Assembly: GCF_012911025.1 (NCBI RefSeq)
Contig: NZ_WUEI01000011.1
Span: forward strand, 16,936-80,935
Direction: 5' to 3'
Source of the DNA: Azoarcus sp. TTM-91
Lineage (GTDB): Bacteria > Pseudomonadota > Gammaproteobacteria > Burkholderiales > Rhodocyclaceae
Length of the DNA stretch: 64,000 nt
Part shown: positions 54,659-62,544 of the stretch, one piece after another
Layout: each line of letters begins with the position of its first letter
Position numbering within the stretch: the first letter of the stretch is position 1
Made by a program: the position numbers and the translations under genes
The notes under the pieces: generated by a model
The model's database searches: none
The model's input: the letters and a program-made list of their open reading frames with translations, nothing else
Told to the model about the DNA's origin: nothing

Positions 54659-55542
54659 GTACCCGCGACCCGTCGATTTGCTTCGTCATCCCGTACTTTG
54701 GCCGCTGGCCGTTCTGGATGCCGTTCTTCCTGGCCAGCTGCCGGGCGAACTCCACGGTGGACTGGCTGCTGTTCTCCGACTGCGGCGAACTGGATGCACT
54801 GCCGCCCAATGTGCGCGTCGTCTCCGTCAGCTACGCAGATTATTGCGCCCGGGTGGCTGGTGCCCTCGGTATTCCCTTCGCGCCATCCAGCCCCTACAAG
54901 CTGTGTGATCTCAAGCCCGCGCTCGGCTACATCCATCGGGAGGAACTGGCCGGCTACGATTTCTGGGCCTTCGGTGATCTCGACCTGATCCTGGGGGATC
55001 TGCGTGCGTACTTCACCGCTGGGCGGCTGGCGCGCAAGGACCTATTTTCCACTCATGAACGGCGCATTTCCGGCCATTGCTGCCTGGTGCGCAATTCCCC
55101 GGAAATGCGCGAGTTGTTCTTCCGCGTGCCCGATTGGCAGGTGCGCCTGAGTGCGCCTGAGCATCTGGGGTTCGACGAAGGCGCTTTCAGCCGGATATTC
55201 ATCCGACGCAAGAACTGGCCGCGCCTGCTGGCCCGCATCGCCGCGCAGTGGAACCCGTGGTTCCGCCGCGCAGAGTTCATTGAGTCTTACAGCACGCCGA
55301 ACGCCAAGTTGCCGTGGGTGGATGGCTCGCGCAATTACCCGCAGCGCTGGTTCTGGCGCGAGGGCCTGCTGACCAATGACCGCGATGGCGAACGCCGTTT
55401 CCCTTACGTCCATTTCCTGATGTGGAAGGGGGACGAATGGAAACGCATTCCGGCGGCCGACATCGCGGCTTATCCCCAAGTGGCGAGCCTGCCCGCCTGG
55501 CAGGTGAGTACCAGTGGCTTCGCTCCGCTTGACCCGATCTGA
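54655..55542 (+). CDS. DUF6625-like glycosyltransferase-related protein
   Basis: A 295-residue protein resembling uncharacterised GT-A-like proteins (DUF6625 type). It has SICFVIPYFGRWPFWMPFFLASCR, a DxD-like FGDLDLILGDLRAYF at about 106-120, and HFLMWKGDEWKRIP near the C-terminus. The YFGxxP start and DLD motif suggest a sugar transferase, but this is inferred. It overlaps the upstream GT4 gene by four bases and precedes the next by six. Confidence 0.65.
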   Translation: MSTRDPSICFVIPYFGRWPFWMPFFLASCRANSTVDWLLFSDCGELDALPPNVRVVSVSYADYCARVAGALGIPFAPSSPYKLCDLKPALGYIHREELAGYDFWAFGDLDLILGDLRAYFTAGRLARKDLFSTHERRISGHCCLVRNSPEMRELFFRVPDWQVRLSAPEHLGFDEGAFSRIFIRRKNWPRLLARIAAQWNPWFRRAEFIESYSTPNAKLPWVDGSRNYPQRWFWREGLLTNDRDGERRFPYVHFLMWKGDEWKRIPAADIAAYPQVASLPAWQVSTSGFAPLDPI

Positions 55543-55548
55543 GCAAAG

Positions 55549-56505
55549 ATGAGAGTTCTCTTCCTGCTGCAAAAGGAGCAGCGCGTCATTCTGGACCGCC
55601 TGTACGACAGTGTGGCCGCCCACTGTGACTGCGAATTGCGCTGGCTCGACGACGACGAGCAGGCCGACCTGCGCCGGTATTTCGCCGAAAAGGTGGAGAC
55701 GTCGCGCTACCAGCGCATCCTGTTCTTTCTCCGCTTCAAGAAGGAGATGCGACAGGCCGCGTTCATCCGGAGCGTGCCGAACCTGGTGATCCTGGAGCAT
55801 GACGCCTGGCAGAACTACTTCCCCTGCAAGTACCGCGGCAAGTTCAGCCGTCATTACCGTCGGCTGCCGGCCGCCCGGGTGATCTGCTCCGGCTTCGGGG
55901 TGAGCCGGAAACTGCAGGCGGAAGGGGTGGATGCGGTATTCGTGCCCAAGGGCTACGACCAGGAGTTGTTAGGCAACCTCGGTGGCGAGCGCGACATCGA
56001 GCTGGGTTTCGTCGGCAGCACCAAGAGCGGGATCTACAAGGAGCGCAAAGCCATGCTCGAGGAGATCGGCCGCTGCGAGCCGCTGCAGGCGGTGAGGACA
56101 AATTCGGGCGACGATTACCTGGCCATGCTGAACCGCATCCGTTTTTTCGTCAGCGCGGACGTGGGCATGGGCGAATACATGATCAAGAATTTCGAGGCCA
56201 TGGCCTGCGGTTGCGTGCTGTGCGCCTACGATCAGGGGAACGAGGAGAATGCCGCCCTGGGCTTCGCAGACATGGAGAACCTCGTCCTTTACCGCTCGGT
56301 GGCGGAACTCCGGGAGAAACTCGCCCGCTTGCGAAACGATCCGGCGCTGGCCTCGCGGATTGCTGCGGCTGGGCAGGCCCTGGTGGAGCGGGACTACAGC
56401 TTCGAACGTATCGGTGAGCGCGTTGCCCAGGCGCTGCAACCCGCATTGCGTCCGGCCCAGCCGCCAGGCTGGCTGGAGGCCCTGAGACTGAGGCTGGGGT
56501 GGTGA
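55549..56505 (+). CDS. CgeB-like GT-B glycosyltransferase
   Basis: A 318-residue protein. It has VLFLLQKEQRVILDRLYDSV, LVILEHDAWQNYFPCKYRGKFSRHYRRLP, VICSGFGVSRKLQAEGVDAVFVPKGYD and the C-terminal donor site MGEYMIKNFEAMACGCVLCAYDQGNEE, as in CgeB/Glyco_trans_1_2 proteins. A single Rossmann-like C-terminal half is clear; the N-terminal half is divergent. It is the fourth gene of the carbamoyltransferase operon. Confidence 0.75.
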   Translation: MRVLFLLQKEQRVILDRLYDSVAAHCDCELRWLDDDEQADLRRYFAEKVETSRYQRILFFLRFKKEMRQAAFIRSVPNLVILEHDAWQNYFPCKYRGKFSRHYRRLPAARVICSGFGVSRKLQAEGVDAVFVPKGYDQELLGNLGGERDIELGFVGSTKSGIYKERKAMLEEIGRCEPLQAVRTNSGDDYLAMLNRIRFFVSADVGMGEYMIKNFEAMACGCVLCAYDQGNEENAALGFADMENLVLYRSVAELREKLARLRNDPALASRIAAAGQALVERDYSFERIGERVAQALQPALRPAQPPGWLEALRLRLGW

Positions 56506-56506
56506 C

Positions 56507-57397
56507 ATGAATGTTCAGGACAAGGCCGGTCCGCTGGTAACGGTGATCATCGCCTCGTATAACCACGGACCCTACATCGAAGCCGCGATCGAGAGCGTGC
56601 TTAACCAGACCTACTCGCCGATCGAACTGCTGGTGGTGGACGATGGCTCCACCGACGACAGCGTCTCGCGCATCCGGGGCCTGCAGGCGAAGCACGGCTT
56701 CGATTTCCGTGAGCAGCGCAATCAAGGGCTCACTCGCACGCTGAACGACGCAATCGCGCGTGCCCAGGGCATATACGTCGCGCCTTTCGGTTCGGATGAC
56801 ATCATGCTGCCCACGCGCATCGCCGTGCAGGTCGCCTACATGGCCGACAAGCCGGAGGTAGGGCTGTGCGGAGGCAACATCGAGTTCATCCATGCCGATG
56901 GCAGCCCCTACCCGGATGCAGAGCAGAAGCAGCGCGATCTCGGCCCCCAGCACATTGATTTCGACGACGTTTTTCTCCAGCGCAAGCCCATCCCGCCGAC
57001 TGCTACCCTCATGTTCCGCAAGGAGGCGCTGGAGAAGGTCGGCGGCTTCAACCCCGATATTCGACTCGAGGATGTCTATATCTGGCTCAAGCTGACCGCC
57101 GCCGGCTATTACATCGACCGTATTCCGGTGCTGATGGCGCAATATCGCAAGCACGCCACCAACACCTACAAGAACCTGCGTTTCATGAGTGACAGCTTGT
57201 TGCGCACCTACGGCGAGTATGCCGCCCACCCGGCCTACGACGCGGTACGCAGCCGCCTGCTGAACTCGCTGTTCCTCAAGGCCGCCGGCAGGGACAAGGC
57301 GCTTGCGCGCGAACTGCTGGGGCAATTGCCGCTGCGTGGCTGGACGCTCAAGACGGTGCGCGGCGTAGTGCGCTACCTGTTCTCGCGGGCCCCCTGA
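56507..57397 (+). CDS. GT2 family glycosyltransferase
   Basis: A 296-residue GT-A enzyme. It has VTVIIASYNHGPYIEAAIESVLNQTY, LLVVDDGSTDDSVSRI, GLTRTLNDAIARAQGIYVAPFGSDDIMLPTRI (SDD), PPTATLMFRKEALEKVGGF and LEDVYIWLKLTAAGY. It is last in the run that starts with the carbamoyltransferase and is convergent with the O-antigen ligase gene. Confidence 0.9.
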   Translation: MNVQDKAGPLVTVIIASYNHGPYIEAAIESVLNQTYSPIELLVVDDGSTDDSVSRIRGLQAKHGFDFREQRNQGLTRTLNDAIARAQGIYVAPFGSDDIMLPTRIAVQVAYMADKPEVGLCGGNIEFIHADGSPYPDAEQKQRDLGPQHIDFDDVFLQRKPIPPTATLMFRKEALEKVGGFNPDIRLEDVYIWLKLTAAGYYIDRIPVLMAQYRKHATNTYKNLRFMSDSLLRTYGEYAAHPAYDAVRSRLLNSLFLKAAGRDKALARELLGQLPLRGWTLKTVRGVVRYLFSRAP

Positions 57398-57459
57398 GCC
57401 GGTCCCCCCGGGCGTGCCTTTCCACGGCCAGGGGCCGCGGCGGCGCCTGACGCCTGGCC

Positions 57460-58695
57460 TTACCCTCGCCGAACTGGTTCCGCTCCTTCCGCCTGCTCGT
57501 TCCGCCGGGCTTCGATGCAGGCCGCAGCAAGCAAGGACAAGGGAATCCAGATGAGGAACCAGTGCTCCTTGGGGCGGGAAAGGTAGGAAATCCCCTCCGT
57601 CAGGCTGGCGGTAAAGCCCGACGCAAGGGCCACCGCACAGACCACCACCGCCGGGTGCCGCCGGTAGCGCCAGGCGCTCCAGGCTGCGGCGAAGTGCATG
57701 CCCAGCCACAGGGCGAGTCCGATGATGCCCTCCTGGCGCAGCACGGCCAGCAGCATGTTGTGGGTATCCGGAAAGCGCTCTGTGACTCCAGGCACTGTTA
57801 GCATGATATATGAGTCATAGCCGTAACCTAGCCAGGGGCGTTGCCGGATTTCGCTCAGGGCTTGCTCCCAGATCTGCGGGCGCAGCGAAAGGCCTCGTTG
57901 AGTTATCACCTCGGGTGCCACAAGGACGATAGCAAGGGTTCCGACCACCAGGATGGCACACGCGACGGCGCCTCGACGATTGGGCCAGAGGGCGCTTGCT
58001 GTTACCACGGCGGCGGAGCCCGCCGCTAAGCCGCCGCGGGAGCCCGTCGCCAGGATCGCCGCGATGAATACCAGTAGGGCGAAGACTCGCCAAGGCCGTC
58101 TTCCGACGCCCTCGATAATGAGGGTGCTTATCGTGATTGCGAGAAAGAAACCGAATACATGGGCGGTGAGGATTGGGTTGGATAGTGCTCGGTAGCCGTC
58201 GAGGCGACTCTCATCACTATTAAAGAACAAGAACAGCGCTAGCAGCCCGCCGATGCTGGCTACCGCCGTGGCCAGCCGGACGACGTTCGACAGGCGGAGC
58301 GGATTGCTCAAGGCGAGTTGTGTGGCCGCCAAGAACAGCAGCGCAATGTAGAGCGGGCGCTTCAGCATGGAGCCCACCGACTTGTCCGTGTCCGACCAGG
58401 CGATGCTGAGCATCACGTAAGCGGAGAAGGCGAGGAAGCCGAGGAAGATCGGCGAGCGCAGCAAGGCCGTCAGAGCGTCGCGTTGGTGGAAAAGAAGCAG
58501 GAAGGCCGGAAAGGCGACCAGGCTGTAGAACAGCGTGTGGTACTCCGGCCGCTCCGCCGCCCAGAGCATGCCGGTCAGCAGTACCAGCAGGCCGGTGGGC
58601 AGCACGTACTCCTGCAGCCATCCCGCCCAGCGGGCGCCGAAGGGGTGAGGCGGCGGAGCGATTCCCTTGCCGCGGGAGGGAAGCCTGGCATCCAT
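57460..58695 (-). CDS. waaL: O-antigen ligase (WaaL/Wzy_C family)
   Basis: A 411-residue inner-membrane protein with about eleven helices. The Wzy_C region carries GSRGGLAAGSAAVVTAS and a large periplasmic loop with QIWEQALSEIRQRPWLGYGYDSY and FPDTHNMLLAVLRQEGIIGL (conserved Arg and His). In a cluster with Wzm/Wzt export, an O-antigen ligase joining polymer to lipid A-core is the likely role; a polymerase (Wzy) is the alternative. The start MDARLPSRGKG is chosen; the upstream ATG gives an atypical N-terminus. Confidence 0.82.
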   Translation of the reverse strand: MDARLPSRGKGIAPPPHPFGARWAGWLQEYVLPTGLLVLLTGMLWAAERPEYHTLFYSLVAFPAFLLLFHQRDALTALLRSPIFLGFLAFSAYVMLSIAWSDTDKSVGSMLKRPLYIALLFLAATQLALSNPLRLSNVVRLATAVASIGGLLALFLFFNSDESRLDGYRALSNPILTAHVFGFFLAITISTLIIEGVGRRPWRVFALLVFIAAILATGSRGGLAAGSAAVVTASALWPNRRGAVACAILVVGTLAIVLVAPEVITQRGLSLRPQIWEQALSEIRQRPWLGYGYDSYIMLTVPGVTERFPDTHNMLLAVLRQEGIIGLALWLGMHFAAAWSAWRYRRHPAVVVCAVALASGFTASLTEGISYLSRPKEHWFLIWIPLSLLAAACIEARRNEQAEGAEPVRRG

Positions 58696-58773
58696 GGATA
58701 TTGTTTTGAGCGTGGGTGGATCGAGTGTTTGCCATTGCGCCGCTAGGAACAAGCCGGCATTTGCTTCAATTTG

Positions 58774-59844
58774 CTAGTGGGGCGCGTCCAGCAGGCCCTG
58801 CGCCTTCAGGTGCGCGGTGATCCTGGCGGCATTGCTGCCTAGCAGCATGCGCAGCAGAGGATTCCGCAGCCAGGCGGCCGGGGCGGCTTTCGCGTCCCGC
58901 TCCCGCAGATTGATCGCCGCCTTCTCCCACCACACCGGACCGCAGGCGCGGTCGAACTCGTTGGGATAGGGATAGCAGCCGTACAGCAGTTCCCGGGCGA
59001 ACTGCCGCTGGGCGCGGGGCAGCAGACAGGTGATCAGCTTCATGCGCAGGCGGGTTGGCGACGGTGGCCGCGGGAGTTCGCTGCTGATCCGGAAGGTGTC
59101 CGCCAGCGCATCGGGGCTCAGCAGGCGGTCCCGGTGCTTCTGCAGCCAGGCGTCGATCTTGGCGCGGAAAAGCGCTTTCCGGCTCCAGTAATGGTGGATG
59201 TCGTCCGCACAGTCCTTCAAGGTCAGGCCCGCGGTCCTGCAGGCGACGGCAAGGACGAACTCTTCGAGCGTGTAAGCCCCCTGGGCGTGTGGAAAGAGCT
59301 CGTCCATCAAGGCCAGCGAGTGGTCCAGGAGACAGGCGTCCTCCCGGCACAGGCCTATTACGCCGGAGTTGAGCATGGGCATGCCGTCGTCTGCCTGGCC
59401 CCGTTGTTGAAGCCGGGAGGCCAGGGCGACGTACAGCGTCTCCTCCCGCCGCTCGCCGTAGGCAGGGCCGATGCGGTTACAGAGCAGCGCGCCCGGCTGG
59501 AGGTAGGAGAACAGGACGCTGGGAGAGGTGTGGAAGAAGGTATCGGTGTCGATCAGGATCGCCCGTTCGGCCGCGCGCAGGGCCTCCCGCAGCACGGCGT
59601 GCTTGGCGCGGAAGTGATAGCCATGCGGGCCGCGCCAGGCTTGCAGCTGCTCGGGCGACAGTGCCTGTACGGCGACAGGCAGTCCTTGGTAGGGCTCGGG
59701 GCGGTCGGTCCAGACCTGGATGTCGATGCGCTCGCCCGCGCCGCTGTCGCGGGCGAGCTGGGCACAGGCGCTGGCGATGCTGAACAGGGCTTCGCGGTGG
59801 TAAGTGTCCGCGCCATAGACGATGTAGAGCAGGGATTGGGTCAT
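58774..59844 (-). CDS. GT8-like glycosyltransferase
   Basis: A 356-residue protein with a GT-A start (LLYIVYGADTYHREALFSIASACAQL), WRGPHGYHFRAKHAVLREAL and AILIDTDTFFHTSP (DxD at about 99-101), and MLNSGVIGL as in GT8-like enzymes. No named gene. On the minus strand with a kinase-fold gene 9 nt upstream and the ligase downstream, all in the LPS region. Substrate unknown. Confidence 0.72.
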   Translation of the reverse strand: MTQSLLYIVYGADTYHREALFSIASACAQLARDSGAGERIDIQVWTDRPEPYQGLPVAVQALSPEQLQAWRGPHGYHFRAKHAVLREALRAAERAILIDTDTFFHTSPSVLFSYLQPGALLCNRIGPAYGERREETLYVALASRLQQRGQADDGMPMLNSGVIGLCREDACLLDHSLALMDELFPHAQGAYTLEEFVLAVACRTAGLTLKDCADDIHHYWSRKALFRAKIDAWLQKHRDRLLSPDALADTFRISSELPRPPSPTRLRMKLITCLLPRAQRQFARELLYGCYPYPNEFDRACGPVWWEKAAINLRERDAKAAPAAWLRNPLLRMLLGSNAARITAHLKAQGLLDAPH

Positions 59845-59853
59845 CGAGGTGAT

Positions 59854-60495
59854 TCAGGCGGAGAGTTTGAAGCCCGAGGCGTGGTTGTAGCTGGTGAGAA
59901 ACTTGCCATCGGCGCACAGCCAGGCGGTCTCTTCCGGGTAACGCAGCAGATGCTTGAGATTGCGCTTGCGCAGCAGATATCCCAGCGCGCGCTGGCGGGT
60001 CGTCATGTCGGCGACATCGATGAGGCCCAGCTCGCCACTGGGTGTGAGCACGATATTGCCCAGATGGAGCGAGCGGAAATAGACACCCAGCCGGTGCAGG
60101 CGGGCGACGAAGCTGCCGATCTGCTCCCGCAGCCGGCAGGCCTCCGCCTCAGGCGGCGGGGTCTGCTTCAGCAGGCGCCGCAGTGTCTCCCCAACCAAGG
60201 GGCGGTAGTGCACCGCGTCGCGCTCGATGTGGGGAATGCGGTAGAGGGCGATGATGTCGGGGCAGGGAATGCCCCGTGCATGCAAGGCCTGGACGTTGTC
60301 GGCAAAGCGGCGGACGTAGGGATAGAAGGCTGCCGAGCTCAGCAGGCGCTTGCGCCGGAACAGCTTGATGTAGCTCCCGTCCGGCAGGAGCAGCACCTTG
60401 TCGCCGTAGCGGTCGGCTTCGATGACGAGGGCGCCTTCGCGCAGCTTCAGGTAATCCTCGTATCCGAGGCTATGCAGTGCAGCCTGTGTTCTCAT
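59854..60495 (-). CDS. LPS kinase-like protein lacking the catalytic Asp
   Basis: A 213-residue protein of the kinase fold related to Kdo/WaaP-type LPS kinases (toluene-tolerance annotation in some genomes). It has DGSYIKLFRRKR (candidate ATP Lys) and a catalytic-loop region VYFRSLHLGNIVL, then LGLIDVADM. Aligned to HxDxHxxN of active kinases, the His and catalytic Asp are replaced by Phe and Ser, while the Asn and metal-binding Asp (LID) remain. The start MRTQAALHSL is chosen. Divergent from msbA. Confidence 0.72.
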   Translation of the reverse strand: MRTQAALHSLGYEDYLKLREGALVIEADRYGDKVLLLPDGSYIKLFRRKRLLSSAAFYPYVRRFADNVQALHARGIPCPDIIALYRIPHIERDAVHYRPLVGETLRRLLKQTPPPEAEACRLREQIGSFVARLHRLGVYFRSLHLGNIVLTPSGELGLIDVADMTTRQRALGYLLRKRNLKHLLRYPEETAWLCADGKFLTSYNHASGFKLSA

Positions 60496-60503
60496 GGGGC
60501 GGG

Positions 60504-60509
60504 ATTCTA
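60504..60509 (-). promoter_or_regulatory. Possible -10 for the kinase/GT8-like pair
   Basis: TAGAAT on the minus strand lies about 10 nt before the chosen start of the kinase-like gene, in the 86-bp gap divergent from msbA. The short distance would make a very short leader, so this is weak. Confidence 0.25.
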
Positions 60510-60581
60510 TCCCGGCGGCGCCGCGGTGGCGCCAACGGGGGCGTGGTAGCATCCGCCGTTTCGCAGTTCGGGCTTTCTTCC

Positions 60582-62378
60582 ATGCCTTCCGCAGATGCGT
60601 TCGTCGCGTCCACCCTCAGGATCTATCTCCGTCTGCTGGGTTACGTGCGTCCGTACGCCGGCCAGTTTGCAATCAGCATTGCCGGCTTCATCGTCTTCGC
60701 CTCGTCCCAGCCCATGCTGGCGGGCATCCTCAAGTACTTCGTCGACGGGCTGAACAATCCGGAGGCGGTGCTTCCCGGCCTGCCCATGCTCGAAGGGCTG
60801 CCGCTGATGCAGGCGGTGCCCCTGCTGATCGTGCTCATCGCCGCCTGGCAGGGCGTGGGCTCCTACCTCGGCAACTACTTCCTCGCCAAGGTCTCGCTCG
60901 GCCTGGTGCATGACCTGCGGCTGGCCTTGTTCGACAACCTGCTGCTGCTGCCCAACCGCTACTTCGACAACCACAACTCCGGCCACCTGATCTCCCGCAT
61001 CACCTTCAACGTCACCATGGTCACCGGCGCGGCTACGGATGCGATCAAGGTGGTGATACGCGAAGGCCTCACCGTGGTCTTCCTGTTCGGCTACCTGCTG
61101 TGGATGAACTGGAGGCTGACGCTGGTGATGGTCGCCATCCTGCCGCTGATCGCGGTGATGGTGAACAGCGCCAGCCGCAAGTTCCGCAAGCAGAGCAAGA
61201 AGATCCAGGTGGCGATGGGCGACGTGACCCACATCGCCTCCGAGACCATCCAGGGCTACCGGGTGGTGCGCAGCTTCGGTGGCGAGCAGTACGAGTCGGA
61301 GCGCTTCAAGGCCGCGAGCGAGGACAACACCCGCAAGCAGCTGAAGATGGTGAAGACCGGCGCCACCTACACGCCCATGCTGCAGCTGGTGACCTACACC
61401 GCGATGGCGGTGCTGCTGTTCCTCGTGCTGTGGCTGCGCGGCGACTCCACCGTGGGCGACCTGGTGGCCTACATCACCGCGGCCGGCCTGCTGCCCAAGC
61501 CCATACGCCAGCTCTCCGAGGTCAGCTCCACCGTGCAGAAGGGCGTGGCCGGCGCGGAGAGCATTTTCGAGCAGCTGGACGAAGCGCCAGAGGAGGACAA
61601 GGGCACGGTGACACGCGAGCGCGTTGCCGGCCGGCTGACGGTGCGCAAGCTGAGCTTCCGCTACCCCGGCACCGAGCGGGTGGTGCTGGACGAGGTGAGC
61701 TTCGAGGTGGAGCCGGGGCAGATGGTGGCGCTGGTGGGGCGCTCGGGCAGCGGCAAGTCCACGCTGGCCAGCCTGGTGCCGCGCTTCTATCAGCACGACC
61801 AGGGCGACATCCTGATCGATGGCGTGCCGGTGCAGGACTACACCCTGCGCAACCTGCGCCGCCACATCGCGCTGGTGAGCCAGCAGGTGAATCTGTTCAA
61901 CGACACGGTGGCCAACAACATCGCCTACGGCGACCTGGCCGGCACGCCGCGCGAGGCCATCGTGGCGGCGGCGGAGGCGGCGTATGCCAAGGAGTTCATC
62001 GACCGTTTGCCGGAGGGCTTCGACACCTTGATCGGCGAGAACGGCGTGATGCTTTCCGGCGGCCAGCGCCAGCGCCTGGCGATCGCCCGCGCGCTGCTGA
62101 AGGACGCGCCCATCCTGATCCTGGACGAAGCCACCTCGGCGCTGGACACCGAGTCCGAGCGCCACATCCAGGCGGCGCTGGACCGCGCCATGAGCGGCCG
62201 GACCACGCTGGTGATCGCCCACCGCCTGTCCACCATCGAGAAGGCGGATCTCATCCTGGTGATGGACCAGGGCCGCATCGTCGAGCGCGGCTCCCACGCC
62301 GAGCTGCTGGCCGCTGGCGGCGCCTACGCCCGACTGCACGCGATGCAGTTCCACGAAGAGGGCGCGGCGGCGGGCTGA
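60582..62378 (+). CDS. msbA: Lipid A export ATP-binding/permease protein MsbA
   Basis: A 598-residue homodimeric ABC exporter that flips lipid A-core across the inner membrane. The membrane domain (about 15-330, six helices) includes FDNHNSGHLISRITFNVTMV and IASETIQGYRVVRSFGGE. The ATPase has Walker A GRSGSGKS (about 386), the signature LSGGQRQRLAIARALL (about 491), Walker B ILILDEATSALD and the H-loop IAHRL. The start MPSADAFVAST is chosen. It lies divergent from two LPS genes, as fits its pathway. Confidence 0.95.
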   Translation: MPSADAFVASTLRIYLRLLGYVRPYAGQFAISIAGFIVFASSQPMLAGILKYFVDGLNNPEAVLPGLPMLEGLPLMQAVPLLIVLIAAWQGVGSYLGNYFLAKVSLGLVHDLRLALFDNLLLLPNRYFDNHNSGHLISRITFNVTMVTGAATDAIKVVIREGLTVVFLFGYLLWMNWRLTLVMVAILPLIAVMVNSASRKFRKQSKKIQVAMGDVTHIASETIQGYRVVRSFGGEQYESERFKAASEDNTRKQLKMVKTGATYTPMLQLVTYTAMAVLLFLVLWLRGDSTVGDLVAYITAAGLLPKPIRQLSEVSSTVQKGVAGAESIFEQLDEAPEEDKGTVTRERVAGRLTVRKLSFRYPGTERVVLDEVSFEVEPGQMVALVGRSGSGKSTLASLVPRFYQHDQGDILIDGVPVQDYTLRNLRRHIALVSQQVNLFNDTVANNIAYGDLAGTPREAIVAAAEAAYAKEFIDRLPEGFDTLIGENGVMLSGGQRQRLAIARALLKDAPILILDEATSALDTESERHIQAALDRAMSGRTTLVIAHRLSTIEKADLILVMDQGRIVERGSHAELLAAGGAYARLHAMQFHEEGAAAG

Positions 62379-62479
62379 GCTGCGGCCTGCGCCAACGTCG
62401 CTCACAGGCCAGGAGGTTGTCAGCGGCGAGCCGAGGCTGGCGCTTCCGGGCGCGGCAGAAACGGCGGGCATCCTGTCCG

Positions 62480-62508
62480 CCAGGTTTCACCCTCGAACCT
62501 GGATTTCC
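62480..62508 (+). terminator. msbA: Possible msbA terminator
   Basis: CCAGGTT (62480-62486) and AACCTGG (62496-62502) make a 7-bp stem with a 9-nt loop, followed by ATTTCCCGATTT. It lies about 100 nt after msbA in the convergent gap. Modest call. Confidence 0.45.
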
Positions 62509-62544
62509 CGATTTGAACTCGCCCGCCGCCGGCAGCGGGCCGGC

